5,810 bases of DNA from the NCBI GenBank assembly GCA_001804045.1, contig MHFD01000009.1, forward strand, positions 46,104-51,913. The letters are read 5' to 3'. The notes below the pieces were generated by a model. It had not been told where the DNA came from and ran no database searches. It saw only the letters and a list, made by a program, of their open reading frames with translations. The position numbers were made by a program, and so were the translations under genes. This DNA is from Omnitrophica bacterium RBG_13_46_9. Its GTDB lineage: Bacteria; Omnitrophota; Gorgyraeia; JABMRN01; RBG-13-46-9. This document shows positions 1 through 5,465 of this stretch, one piece after another. Each line of letters begins with the position of its first letter. Positions within the stretch are counted from its first letter, which is position 1.

Positions 1-18
1 GAATTCGGTATTAACCAT

Positions 19-24
19 AGGAAG
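19..24 (+). promoter_or_regulatory. Ribosome binding site of the extended SDR gene
   Basis: AGGAAG lies two bases before the ATG at 27, with its AGGA core four bases away. It is a short-spaced but usable Shine-Dalgarno sequence and supports the ATG at 27 as the start; the nucleotide-binding glycine motif begins only seven residues later, so a later start would cut into the fold. Confidence 0.5.
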
Positions 25-26
25 AC

Positions 27-1139
27 ATGAGTAATATATTTATAACTGGCGGAACGGGGTTTTTGGGCTCAGATCTTATATGTGAAATTCTCAATTCTTC
101 CAGTAACCACATATATGCATTGGTCCGAGCTAGAAATATTACCCACGCAAGGAGAAAACTTTTTAATATACTTGAAAAACTGTCACAACCCAGGGGGTTA
201 AACAGGGCCGCGCGCAAGCGTATACACGTATATAAAGGGGATATTACCAGAAAAAATCTTGATTTAAAAAGAAATGATTTAAATAAATTGGTAAAAACTA
301 TCGACGTAATATTTCATAGTGCCGCAAGCACTAATCTGAAATCGCCATTAAAAAAAATAAGAAGGATAAATGTTAATGGCACTAAGCGCGTACTCGATTT
401 TGCTCTTCTTTGTCAACGAAAAGGACGGTTAAAAAAAGTTTATCATATAAGCACTGTATATGTGGCAGGCACAAAAATATGCACATTTAAAGAAAAAGAC
501 CTTAATATAAGACAGGGATTTAATAATCCTTATGAGCGGAGTAAGTTTGAGGCGGAGCAACTTATTCATAGGTATAGAAAAAGAGGAATAGACATCAGCA
601 TTTTCAGGCCAAGTATCATGCTGGGACGGTATAAAGACGGCATTTCGACAAGGTTTAAGATGCTTTATCAGCCGTTACATTTCCTGTCGTTTGAATTAAT
701 TGATACATTACCTGTTATAAAAGAAGGGAAGCCAAACCTTATCAACGTTGACATCGCGGCAAAGACAATTATGCTTATATCACAGATGAACCATAGAAAG
801 AATAAAACATACCACATAACGTCTCCCGATGCTCTTCCACTCTCTTATGTGCTTGGAATGGCAAGTAAATTTTTTGGATTTAAAAATCCAAGATTGGCAC
901 CACCGAATTCTATAGATATGAATAAAGACTACACACCCGTCAAGAGAAAGATAATTGAACCCTATCTCCCATATTTCAATTATCTTACAAAATTCGACAT
1001 GAAAAACACGTTAGACCAAATAAAAAAAACCAATTTTGTTTTTCCACAACTTAATAAAAAGAACCTTTATAGGTTGTTTAAATATTGTGACGAAGTAGGA
1101 TTTATCAAGAAGAAGAGGAAAAATGTTGTTGAAAAATAA
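27..1139 (+). CDS. Extended SDR oxidoreductase, thioester reductase / fatty acyl reductase-like
   Basis: A 370-residue NAD(P)-dependent extended short-chain dehydrogenase. Seen in the sequence: the Rossmann motif TGGTGFLG at residues 7-14, GD at 71-72, HSAA at 97-100, STVYVAG at 142-148 (the catalytic Ser/Thr region), the catalytic pair Y169 and K173 in NPYERSK, and FRPSIMLG at 193-200. This order, with the long insert after the first beta-alpha unit (LVRARN then a basic helix), matches the male-sterility / thioester reductase group (NAD_binding_4) better than sugar epimerases. Those enzymes reduce acyl thioesters to aldehydes or alcohols, so a reductive release step acting on an ACP-bound chain is plausible here; that role is inference. 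The C-terminal part (about 260-370) is lysine-rich and not recognisable by eye. The gene is strongly AT-rich in places (only 10 G/C in bases 241-300), unlike the following gene. Its last 17 bases overlap that gene, which implies co-transcription. An NAD-dependent epimerase/dehydratase or a 3-beta-hydroxysteroid dehydrogenase-like enzyme remains possible. Confidence 0.8.
   Translation: MSNIFITGGTGFLGSDLICEILNSSSNHIYALVRARNITHARRKLFNILEKLSQPRGLNRAARKRIHVYKGDITRKNLDLKRNDLNKLVKTIDVIFHSAASTNLKSPLKKIRRINVNGTKRVLDFALLCQRKGRLKKVYHISTVYVAGTKICTFKEKDLNIRQGFNNPYERSKFEAEQLIHRYRKRGIDISIFRPSIMLGRYKDGISTRFKMLYQPLHFLSFELIDTLPVIKEGKPNLINVDIAAKTIMLISQMNHRKNKTYHITSPDALPLSYVLGMASKFFGFKNPRLAPPNSIDMNKDYTPVKRKIIEPYLPYFNYLTKFDMKNTLDQIKKTNFVFPQLNKKNLYRLFKYCDEVGFIKKKRKNVVEK
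1113..1118 (+). promoter_or_regulatory. Ribosome binding site of fabG, inside the preceding gene
   Basis: AAGAGG ends four bases before the ATG at 1123 and lies wholly within the 3' end of the upstream SDR gene. It supports the ATG at 1123 and the 17-base gene overlap, an arrangement that favours translational coupling of the two reductases. Confidence 0.5.
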
Positions 1140-1866
1140 AGTCGCAATAGTAACAGGCGGTTCGCGCGGTATCGGGAAGGCTATTGTTGAGGAATTTGCC
1201 AGACAAGGCGCGAAAGTCGCCTTTAATTATGTTAAGAGCGAAGAATCAGCTCTTGAGTTAAAAAAGAAGGTGGAGACGGAAGGCGGCGAAATCCTCGCTT
1301 ATAAACAGGATGTAAAAGATTATGACGCGATAAAGGTCATGGTGGAAGGCGTAAAGAGCCATTTCGGTAGACTGGATATCATTGTAAATAACGCAGGAAT
1401 ATTAAGAGACAAAGCGCTTATGCTTATGGAAGAACAGGACTGGGAAGAGGTAATAACGACCAATCTTTCGGGCGCTTTTAACCTTGTGCGGGCCGCTATA
1501 GTAACATTCATGAAACAGAAAAGCGGAAATATCATCAATATAACTTCTGTCGCCGGCATAAAAGGGATGCCAAGGCAGGTGAATTATTCCGCAAGCAAAG
1601 CGGGTATCATCGGCCTTACAAAAGCGCTGGCAAGGGAAGTGGGCCCATATAATGTAAGGGTAAACGCGATAGCTCCGGGTTACATAGATACGGATATGGT
1701 AAAGGACATAAAGGAGGATTACAAAACAGAATTATTAAAAAGAATTCCTCTGAATAGATTTGGAAGATCTGATGAAGTGGCAAAGGTAGCGACTTTTCTC
1801 GCGTCAGATGAGGCAAAATATATTACGGGACAGGTGCTTACTATTGATGGCGGTTTGGCTATGTGA
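1123..1866 (+). CDS. fabG: 3-oxoacyl-[acyl-carrier-protein] reductase (FabG family)
   Basis: A 247-residue classical SDR, the usual FabG length. It is expected to reduce 3-oxoacyl-ACP to 3-hydroxyacyl-ACP with NADPH in the cytoplasm. Visible motifs are the cofactor-binding TGGSRGIG (11-18), DV at 63-64, NNAG (89-92), the catalytic tetrad N114, S142, Y155 and K159 (in NYSASK), the PG at 185-186 followed by IDTDM, and the closing GQVLTIDGGLAM that typifies FabG. All catalytic residues are present. The start at 1123 leaves five residues before the first beta strand, as is normal. Base use differs from the preceding gene: bases 1141-1200 contain 32 G/C, and GGC is the commonest glycine codon (10 of 22). 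It is followed by a 179-base gap, whereas the later genes are nearly touching. A paralogue of a housekeeping FabG dedicated to this cluster is likely; other 3-oxoacyl reductases such as PhaB-type are less likely because ACP, FabZ and FabF lie alongside. Confidence 0.93.
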   Translation: MLLKNKVAIVTGGSRGIGKAIVEEFARQGAKVAFNYVKSEESALELKKKVETEGGEILAYKQDVKDYDAIKVMVEGVKSHFGRLDIIVNNAGILRDKALMLMEEQDWEEVITTNLSGAFNLVRAAIVTFMKQKSGNIINITSVAGIKGMPRQVNYSASKAGIIGLTKALAREVGPYNVRVNAIAPGYIDTDMVKDIKEDYKTELLKRIPLNRFGRSDEVAKVATFLASDEAKYITGQVLTIDGGLAM

Positions 1867-1921
1867 TTTTTGGGCCTCTTGTCCTTATTAAACCAATATC
1901 TATAGGTCGTCACAAAATTAT

Positions 1922-2005
1922 GATTACAGCGATTTTAAAAGAGATTACAGCGATTTCCTCAGTTTAGAAGCGATCGCTGCAATCTTTTCTTTAATCACTG
2001 TAATC
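1922..2005. repeat. Four-unit symmetric repeat forming a large imperfect dyad
   Basis: The gap between fabG and the ACP gene contains four copies of a 13-base unit, GATTACAGCGATT. Two are direct and identical (1922-1934 and 1943-1955) and two are inverted (1972-1984, reading GATTGCAGCGATC on the minus strand, and 1993-2005, reading GATTACAGTGATT). Within each arm the units are 21 bases apart. The arms 1922-1959 and 1968-2005 align as a 38-base imperfect inverted repeat with about 28-29 identical positions, around an eight-base centre. It could fold into a long RNA or DNA hairpin, could be a small non-autonomous palindromic element (MITE- or REP-like), or could be a set of helically phased protein sites. 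No T-run follows the right arm, so it does not look like a simple intrinsic terminator. Function unknown. Confidence 0.75.
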
Positions 2006-2031
2006 ACAGGCTAGACAGCTTAAATACCTAA

Positions 2032-2042
2032 AAGGGGGTGAT
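2032..2042 (+). promoter_or_regulatory. Very strong ribosome binding site of the ACP gene
   Basis: AAGGGGGTGAT can pair along eleven bases with the conserved 3' end of 16S rRNA (anti-Shine-Dalgarno), with a single G-U wobble where the consensus has A. The GG core ends seven bases before the ATG at 2046. It is by far the best ribosome binding site in the window, consistent with the high level at which carrier proteins are usually needed, and it fixes the ACP start. Confidence 0.75.
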
Positions 2043-2045
2043 TAA

Positions 2046-2303
2046 ATGCCCAAAATAGATGTGCAGACGTTAGAAAAAGAGCTAAGGTCCATTGTAGCTG
2101 AAATTACTGAAGTTGAGCCGGAAAAAATAACTCTGGAAGCAAATTTTGTGGAAGATTTAGGAATGGACTCGATGATGGCGCTGGAAGTTTTAGCATCGGT
2201 TGAAAAAAAATATAATCTAAAGATACCGGAAGATTATCTGATGAAGGTCACCAATCTTTCGAATTTAGTGGAAATAGCAAAAAAGTTTCTAAAAGAAAAA
2301 TAG
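2046..2303 (+). CDS. Acyl carrier protein
   Basis: An 85-residue acidic helical protein with the acyl carrier signature. The phosphopantetheine attachment site is S42 in LGMDSMM (38-44), preceded by a FVEDLG turn and followed by the helix II sequence ALEVLASVEKKY and IPED (60-63), as in AcpP-type carriers. It would carry the growing acyl chain as a thioester for the neighbouring FabG, FabZ and FabF. Two details differ from the commonest housekeeping version: DSMM instead of DSL-x after the modified serine, and lysines at 54-55 in a helix that is usually acidic. Both suggest a specialised carrier, although that is inference. It starts the closely spaced run of genes and is separated from the next gene by only three bases. 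Confidence 0.93.
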   Translation: MPKIDVQTLEKELRSIVAEITEVEPEKITLEANFVEDLGMDSMMALEVLASVEKKYNLKIPEDYLMKVTNLSNLVEIAKKFLKEK

Positions 2304-2306
2304 AAA

Positions 2307-2888
2307 ATGGATCTACTGGATTTAATAAAAAAAAGAAGAACAGTCCGCAAGCATAAAAGTAAGAGGGTCCCAAAAGAGATCATTGAAAAGATAATCGAGG
2401 CAGGAAGATGGGCTCCTTCCGCGCATAATTTACAACCATGGAAGTTTGTAATTGTAGATAATGACGACAAAATAAACCAGATAGCGGATTTATTGGATAA
2501 AAGAGCCGATGAACTATACAGTGGGTTTAACATAGTTATGCGGGATACGGCAAAAAATTTGAGAAGATCTCATCTATTATTAGCGATTTACAGCAATAAA
2601 ATTATCACAGATAAATTTAATAAGTTAGGTTCCCCTTATTCAGAGATAGGGAATATATATGAGATCCAAAGCGTAACCAACGCGATAGAAAATATATTGC
2701 TTTATAGCCATAGTTTAAATTTAGGCATGGCGTGGTATGGAATGACTCTCTTTTGCGAAAAAGAGATAAACGTTCTCCTGAACCAGACAGGCAGATTGAT
2801 GGCTGTTTTGTCATTGGGATACCCGGATGAGGTTCCCGCGCCTTCTGTAAGAAAAGAAATAAGCGAAATCGTTGAATTTATAAAGTAG
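2307..2888 (+). CDS. Nitroreductase-family FMN-dependent oxidoreductase
   Basis: A 193-residue protein of the usual single-domain nitroreductase length. Diagnostic segments are the N-terminal RRTVRK (10-15), whose arginines bind FMN phosphate in this family, APSAHNLQPWKFVIV (36-50), the helix starting QSVTNAIENILL (121-132) with LNLGMAWYG downstream (137-145), and the terminal LSLGYPDE (168-175). Family members use FMN and NAD(P)H for two-electron reductions, or act as oxidases, dehydrogenases or unusual ligases, so substrate cannot be read from sequence. The gene begins three bases after the ACP stop with no good ribosome binding site of its own, so it is probably translated by coupling to the ACP gene. 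Its place between the ACP and dehydratase genes suggests action on a carrier-bound acyl chain, perhaps as an enoyl reductase substitute or an oxidase introducing a double bond. That role is inference. Confidence 0.88.
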   Translation: MDLLDLIKKRRTVRKHKSKRVPKEIIEKIIEAGRWAPSAHNLQPWKFVIVDNDDKINQIADLLDKRADELYSGFNIVMRDTAKNLRRSHLLLAIYSNKIITDKFNKLGSPYSEIGNIYEIQSVTNAIENILLYSHSLNLGMAWYGMTLFCEKEINVLLNQTGRLMAVLSLGYPDEVPAPSVRKEISEIVEFIK

Positions 2889-2894
2889 ATTGCC

Positions 2895-3332
2895 ATGGAC
2901 ATTGATAAGATAAAAAGAATATTACCGCAAAGATATCCTTTTCTATTTATCGACAAGATCATAGAATTTGAAAAAGATGTAAGATTGACCGCCTTAAAAA
3001 ATGTAACAGTAAATGAGGAATATTTTAAAGGACATTTTCCCGCCATACCTGTTATGCCCGGAGTGCTTTTAATCGAGGCAATGGGGCAGGCAGCGATAAT
3101 CTTCTTGAACCTTAACAACGAATCGGATTTTGATAAACCTGATAGCCCCGACATTTATTATTTATGCGCGGTAAAAGCGCGATTCTTGCATCCGGTAAAG
3201 CCGGGCGATAGTGTTATTATAGACGTGACACCTGTGAAGTTAACAAAGAATTCCGGAATAATAAAAGCCGTAGCGAAAGTAGATGGCAGAGAAGTCGCGA
3301 GAGCGGAGTTAACTGGGGCAAAACAGAGATAA
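2895..3332 (+). CDS. fabZ: 3-hydroxyacyl-[acyl-carrier-protein] dehydratase, FabZ-like
   Basis: A 145-residue single hot-dog-fold protein, the usual FabZ length. It is expected to convert 3-hydroxyacyl-ACP to trans-2-enoyl-ACP. The catalytic histidine H47 lies in FKGHFP (44-49) and the catalytic acid E61 in LIEAMGQAA (59-67); PGVL at 55-58 and the strand KARFLHPVKPGD (94-105) are also typical. The N-terminal motif reads LPQRYPFLFID (10-20), with glutamine where many FabZ proteins have histidine (LPHRYPF); this residue is not catalytic and the change may reflect a divergent subgroup. The gene starts six bases after the nitroreductase stop, with only a weak ribosome binding site, and ends four bases before the ketosynthase. 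A specialised dehydratase of a secondary lipid pathway is as likely as a housekeeping copy. Confidence 0.92.
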   Translation: MDIDKIKRILPQRYPFLFIDKIIEFEKDVRLTALKNVTVNEEYFKGHFPAIPVMPGVLLIEAMGQAAIIFLNLNNESDFDKPDSPDIYYLCAVKARFLHPVKPGDSVIIDVTPVKLTKNSGIIKAVAKVDGREVARAELTGAKQR

Positions 3333-3336
3333 ATAC

Positions 3337-4551
3337 ATGAATAGACGTGTAGTTGTTACCGGATTAGGTGTTGTATCGTCCATAGGTGTTGGTAAAGACG
3401 AGTTCTGGAAGAACCTCATTGCCGGGAAATCGGGTATAAGCGATATAGAGGCATTTGATACTAATGACTATCCTTCGCACAAAGGCGGAGAAGTCAAAAA
3501 TTTCGAGCCAGCTAAATTTATTGCAAAAAAAAATTTAAAAAATATAGCACGAGCATCTCAATTTGCGATTGCTGCTACAAGTATGGCACTTAAAGACAGC
3601 CAATTTGATATCGTAAGGCTTTCTCATGAGAAGACAGCCGTTGTATTTGGAACAACAATGGGTGAAGGTGGCATGATCGAAGAAATTGATAAACATTGGG
3701 CAGCCCTAGGAGAAGAAGATATTTGGGCTATTACAATTTCGAAATATCCCTGTAATGCTATAGCAGATAATCTTAGTAGATTTTTTAATTTGAGCGGAAA
3801 ATCTTTTGTTTTACCAACTGCATGTTCTGCAGGGAATTATTCGATAGGTTATGGCTACGATTTAATCCGTAGTGGTATAGTAGATGTGGCTTTAGCGGGT
3901 GGTGCGGACCCATTGTCACGGATTGGATTTACAGGCTTCAGCAGACTTTACGCAATGTCACCTGACTTATGCCGGCCTTTTGATAGGAACCGAAAAGGTA
4001 TGATGGTTGGCGAAGGCGCTGGTGTTTTGATATTAGAGGATTTGGAATCTGCGAGAAAACGAAACGCTACTATATATGCCGAAATTCTTGGATATGGGTT
4101 GGGTTGCGATGCATATCACATGACCGCTCCTCGCGTTAGTGGAATAATTAAGGTTATAGAAAAAGCGATAGCTAATAGTAGGATTAAAAAAGAAGATATT
4201 GATTATATTTGTGCTCATGGAACTGGTACGCCTCCAAACGATAAAGCAGAATGCGAAGCAATAAAATCTGTCTTTAGCGATTTGGCAAAAAATTTGTCTA
4301 TAAGTTCAATTAAATCAATGCTTGGTCATACAATGGGAGCCGCAAGTGCCATAGAAGCTATTAGTTGTTGTTTGACAATAAAGGATAGCATTATTCCTCC
4401 GACTATAAATTATGAAACTCTCGATCCTGAGTGTAATCTTGACTGTGTACCGAATAAAGCAAAAAAAAGGGCAGTTAACATAGTCTTGAATAATTCCTTG
4501 GCTTTTGGTGGAAATAATGCATGTTTAGTTTTAGGGAAACCTGTTTTGTAG
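3337..4551 (+). CDS. fabF: 3-oxoacyl-[acyl-carrier-protein] synthase, FabF-like ketosynthase
   Basis: A 404-residue condensing enzyme of the KAS I/II type, close to the usual length of about 410. It catalyses decarboxylative condensation of malonyl-ACP with an acyl chain. The triad is complete: nucleophile C163 in PTACSAG, H294 in AHGTGTPPND, and H331 in LGHTMGAAS with K326 just before it. The N-terminal RRVVVTGLGVVSSIG and KSGI at 31-34 are typical. The C-terminal loop reads NSLAFGGNNA (386-395) where FabF usually has NSFGFGGTNA; the gating phenylalanine (F390) is kept while the first phenylalanine is leucine, which may alter the acyl pocket. Since C163 is present, this is a chain-elongating subunit and not a chain-length-factor homologue. 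It is four bases after fabZ. Glycine codons favour GGT (16 of 37, against 6 GGC), unlike fabG upstream. Confidence 0.92.
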   Translation: MNRRVVVTGLGVVSSIGVGKDEFWKNLIAGKSGISDIEAFDTNDYPSHKGGEVKNFEPAKFIAKKNLKNIARASQFAIAATSMALKDSQFDIVRLSHEKTAVVFGTTMGEGGMIEEIDKHWAALGEEDIWAITISKYPCNAIADNLSRFFNLSGKSFVLPTACSAGNYSIGYGYDLIRSGIVDVALAGGADPLSRIGFTGFSRLYAMSPDLCRPFDRNRKGMMVGEGAGVLILEDLESARKRNATIYAEILGYGLGCDAYHMTAPRVSGIIKVIEKAIANSRIKKEDIDYICAHGTGTPPNDKAECEAIKSVFSDLAKNLSISSIKSMLGHTMGAASAIEAISCCLTIKDSIIPPTINYETLDPECNLDCVPNKAKKRAVNIVLNNSLAFGGNNACLVLGKPVL

Positions 4552-4560
4552 AAAATCGTA

Positions 4561-5448
4561 ATGGATAAAGTAATAAAGAAGAATCTTATAGACTCTTACC
4601 AGGTAAATGGGGGGTTTATTGTCTATGATTGTAATATGCTAAAAAAGATATTCAATGTTTATGGGATTGACCCAAAAACTTCTATTGACAGAAGGATTTT
4701 TGATTTAGAAGGAATTACCCATTTTTTTCAACAGGGCGTAACTGCATTGTTTAAAAAACTAGAAATCAATAAATATGATTATGTTTTAAGCCTAGGTGAA
4801 GGAAGCGGAGCGCCTTCACGACTATTGGCAAAGATAGTTGGTTGCAGAATTGTTGGGGTTGATATAAATCCAGATCAAATCATAAAGGCTGAAGAGTGTG
4901 CTATCTTACACGGTGTGCAGGATAAAGTTGAATACTATGAACAGAATGTAGAAGAATTGAATTTAACAAAAAAAGATTTTACAAAAGCTTTTTGCAATGA
5001 AACAACTTGTCATTGGCAGGAAAAAGAAAGTGCATTTAAACGGATAAATAGACACCTGAAAAAAGGTGCAAAAATCGGTTTTAATGAATGGCTAAAGGGC
5101 GAAAAAGGAACGCTGAACGAAGCATATAAAATGATTAACGAGTTTATCCCTTTATATAAAAAAGATATATGGTTTCAAGAAGATTTGAAAACATATGAAA
5201 TGCTGCTCGGAAAAACAGGCTTTAGAGTATTAGAAACAGAAGACTGTACGGACAAAATTGATATAAAAATGAGGACCAGACTAAAAGGAATTCAGTTAGA
5301 AGGTGATCCTTACGTGGATGTAATGGGGAGCAAAGCTAAAGAAATCGGAATAAATTATTATAAGGTTATGTTAAAAACTCATTATGATTTTCTACGGTAT
5401 GGTGTAATTATTGCAGAAAAGGAAACAGATATACCTAAAAAACCATAA
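4561..5448 (+). CDS. Class I SAM-dependent methyltransferase, substrate unknown
   Basis: A 295-residue protein with the seven-strand methyltransferase fold. Motif I is VLSLGEGSG (75-83), the acidic residue contacting the SAM ribose is D101 in VGVDIN (98-103), and NETTCHWQEKESAF (146-159) with the following helix and LKKGAKIGFNEW (166-177) resembles the post-motif II and III region of small-molecule methyltransferases such as the tocopherol, sterol, UbiE and sarcosine N-methyltransferase groups. It ends with a YGVIIAEK strand (280-287), normal for the last beta strand. The first 60 residues form a separate helical cap that may hold the substrate. Glutamate replaces the common cysteine or serine in the motif I loop (GEGSG instead of GCGTG). 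It starts nine bases after the ketosynthase stop and belongs to the same run. It could methylate the lipid product or a biosynthetic intermediate on C, O or N; the sequence does not tell which. Confidence 0.85.
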   Translation: MDKVIKKNLIDSYQVNGGFIVYDCNMLKKIFNVYGIDPKTSIDRRIFDLEGITHFFQQGVTALFKKLEINKYDYVLSLGEGSGAPSRLLAKIVGCRIVGVDINPDQIIKAEECAILHGVQDKVEYYEQNVEELNLTKKDFTKAFCNETTCHWQEKESAFKRINRHLKKGAKIGFNEWLKGEKGTLNEAYKMINEFIPLYKKDIWFQEDLKTYEMLLGKTGFRVLETEDCTDKIDIKMRTRLKGIQLEGDPYVDVMGSKAKEIGINYYKVMLKTHYDFLRYGVIIAEKETDIPKKP

Positions 5449-5457
5449 TTTCTTAAT

Positions 5458-5463
5458 AAGAGG
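5458..5463 (+). promoter_or_regulatory. Ribosome binding site of the terminal flavoprotein gene
   Basis: AAGAGG in the 17-base gap after the methyltransferase gene, two bases before the ATG at 5466. The spacing is short, as for the first gene of the window. It supports the ATG at 5466, which is the only suitable start ahead of the FAD-binding motif. Confidence 0.45.
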
Positions 5464-5465
5464 CG

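Noticed and set aside
1..6. The window opens with an EcoRI recognition sequence, suggesting a cloned fragment end.
   Set aside because: Further EcoRI sites occur at 905-910, 1742-1747 and 5288-5293, and there is no vector sequence, so it is probably coincidental.
1..30. Tail of an upstream gene: frame 1 reads nine codons and stops at TGA 28-30, overlapping the ATG at 27.
   Set aside because: Nine codons give no recognisable protein signal, and the other two frames also stop within the first 34 bases, so a coupled upstream gene is possible but cannot be supported.
1879..1906. Possible sigma-70 promoter TTGTCC, 16 bases, TATAGG ahead of the ACP gene.
   Set aside because: Only four of six matches in each box; too weak to annotate, although a promoter somewhere in the 1867-2045 gap is plausible.
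1970..1977. GCGATCGC, the octamer known as HIP1 in cyanobacteria.
   Set aside because: A single copy inside the dyad, created by the repeat structure, and no other cyanobacterial sign in the window.
1943..2005. The intergenic hairpin as a Rho-independent terminator after fabG.
   Set aside because: The right arm is followed by a mixed sequence (ACAGGCTAGACAGC) and no T-run, and the stem is long and imperfect.
2702..3154. A 150-codon open frame on the minus strand across the nitroreductase/FabZ junction.
   Set aside because: It lies opposite two well-supported genes, contains no recognisable motif and is best explained as a by-product of their codon usage; the same applies to the shorter minus-strand frames.
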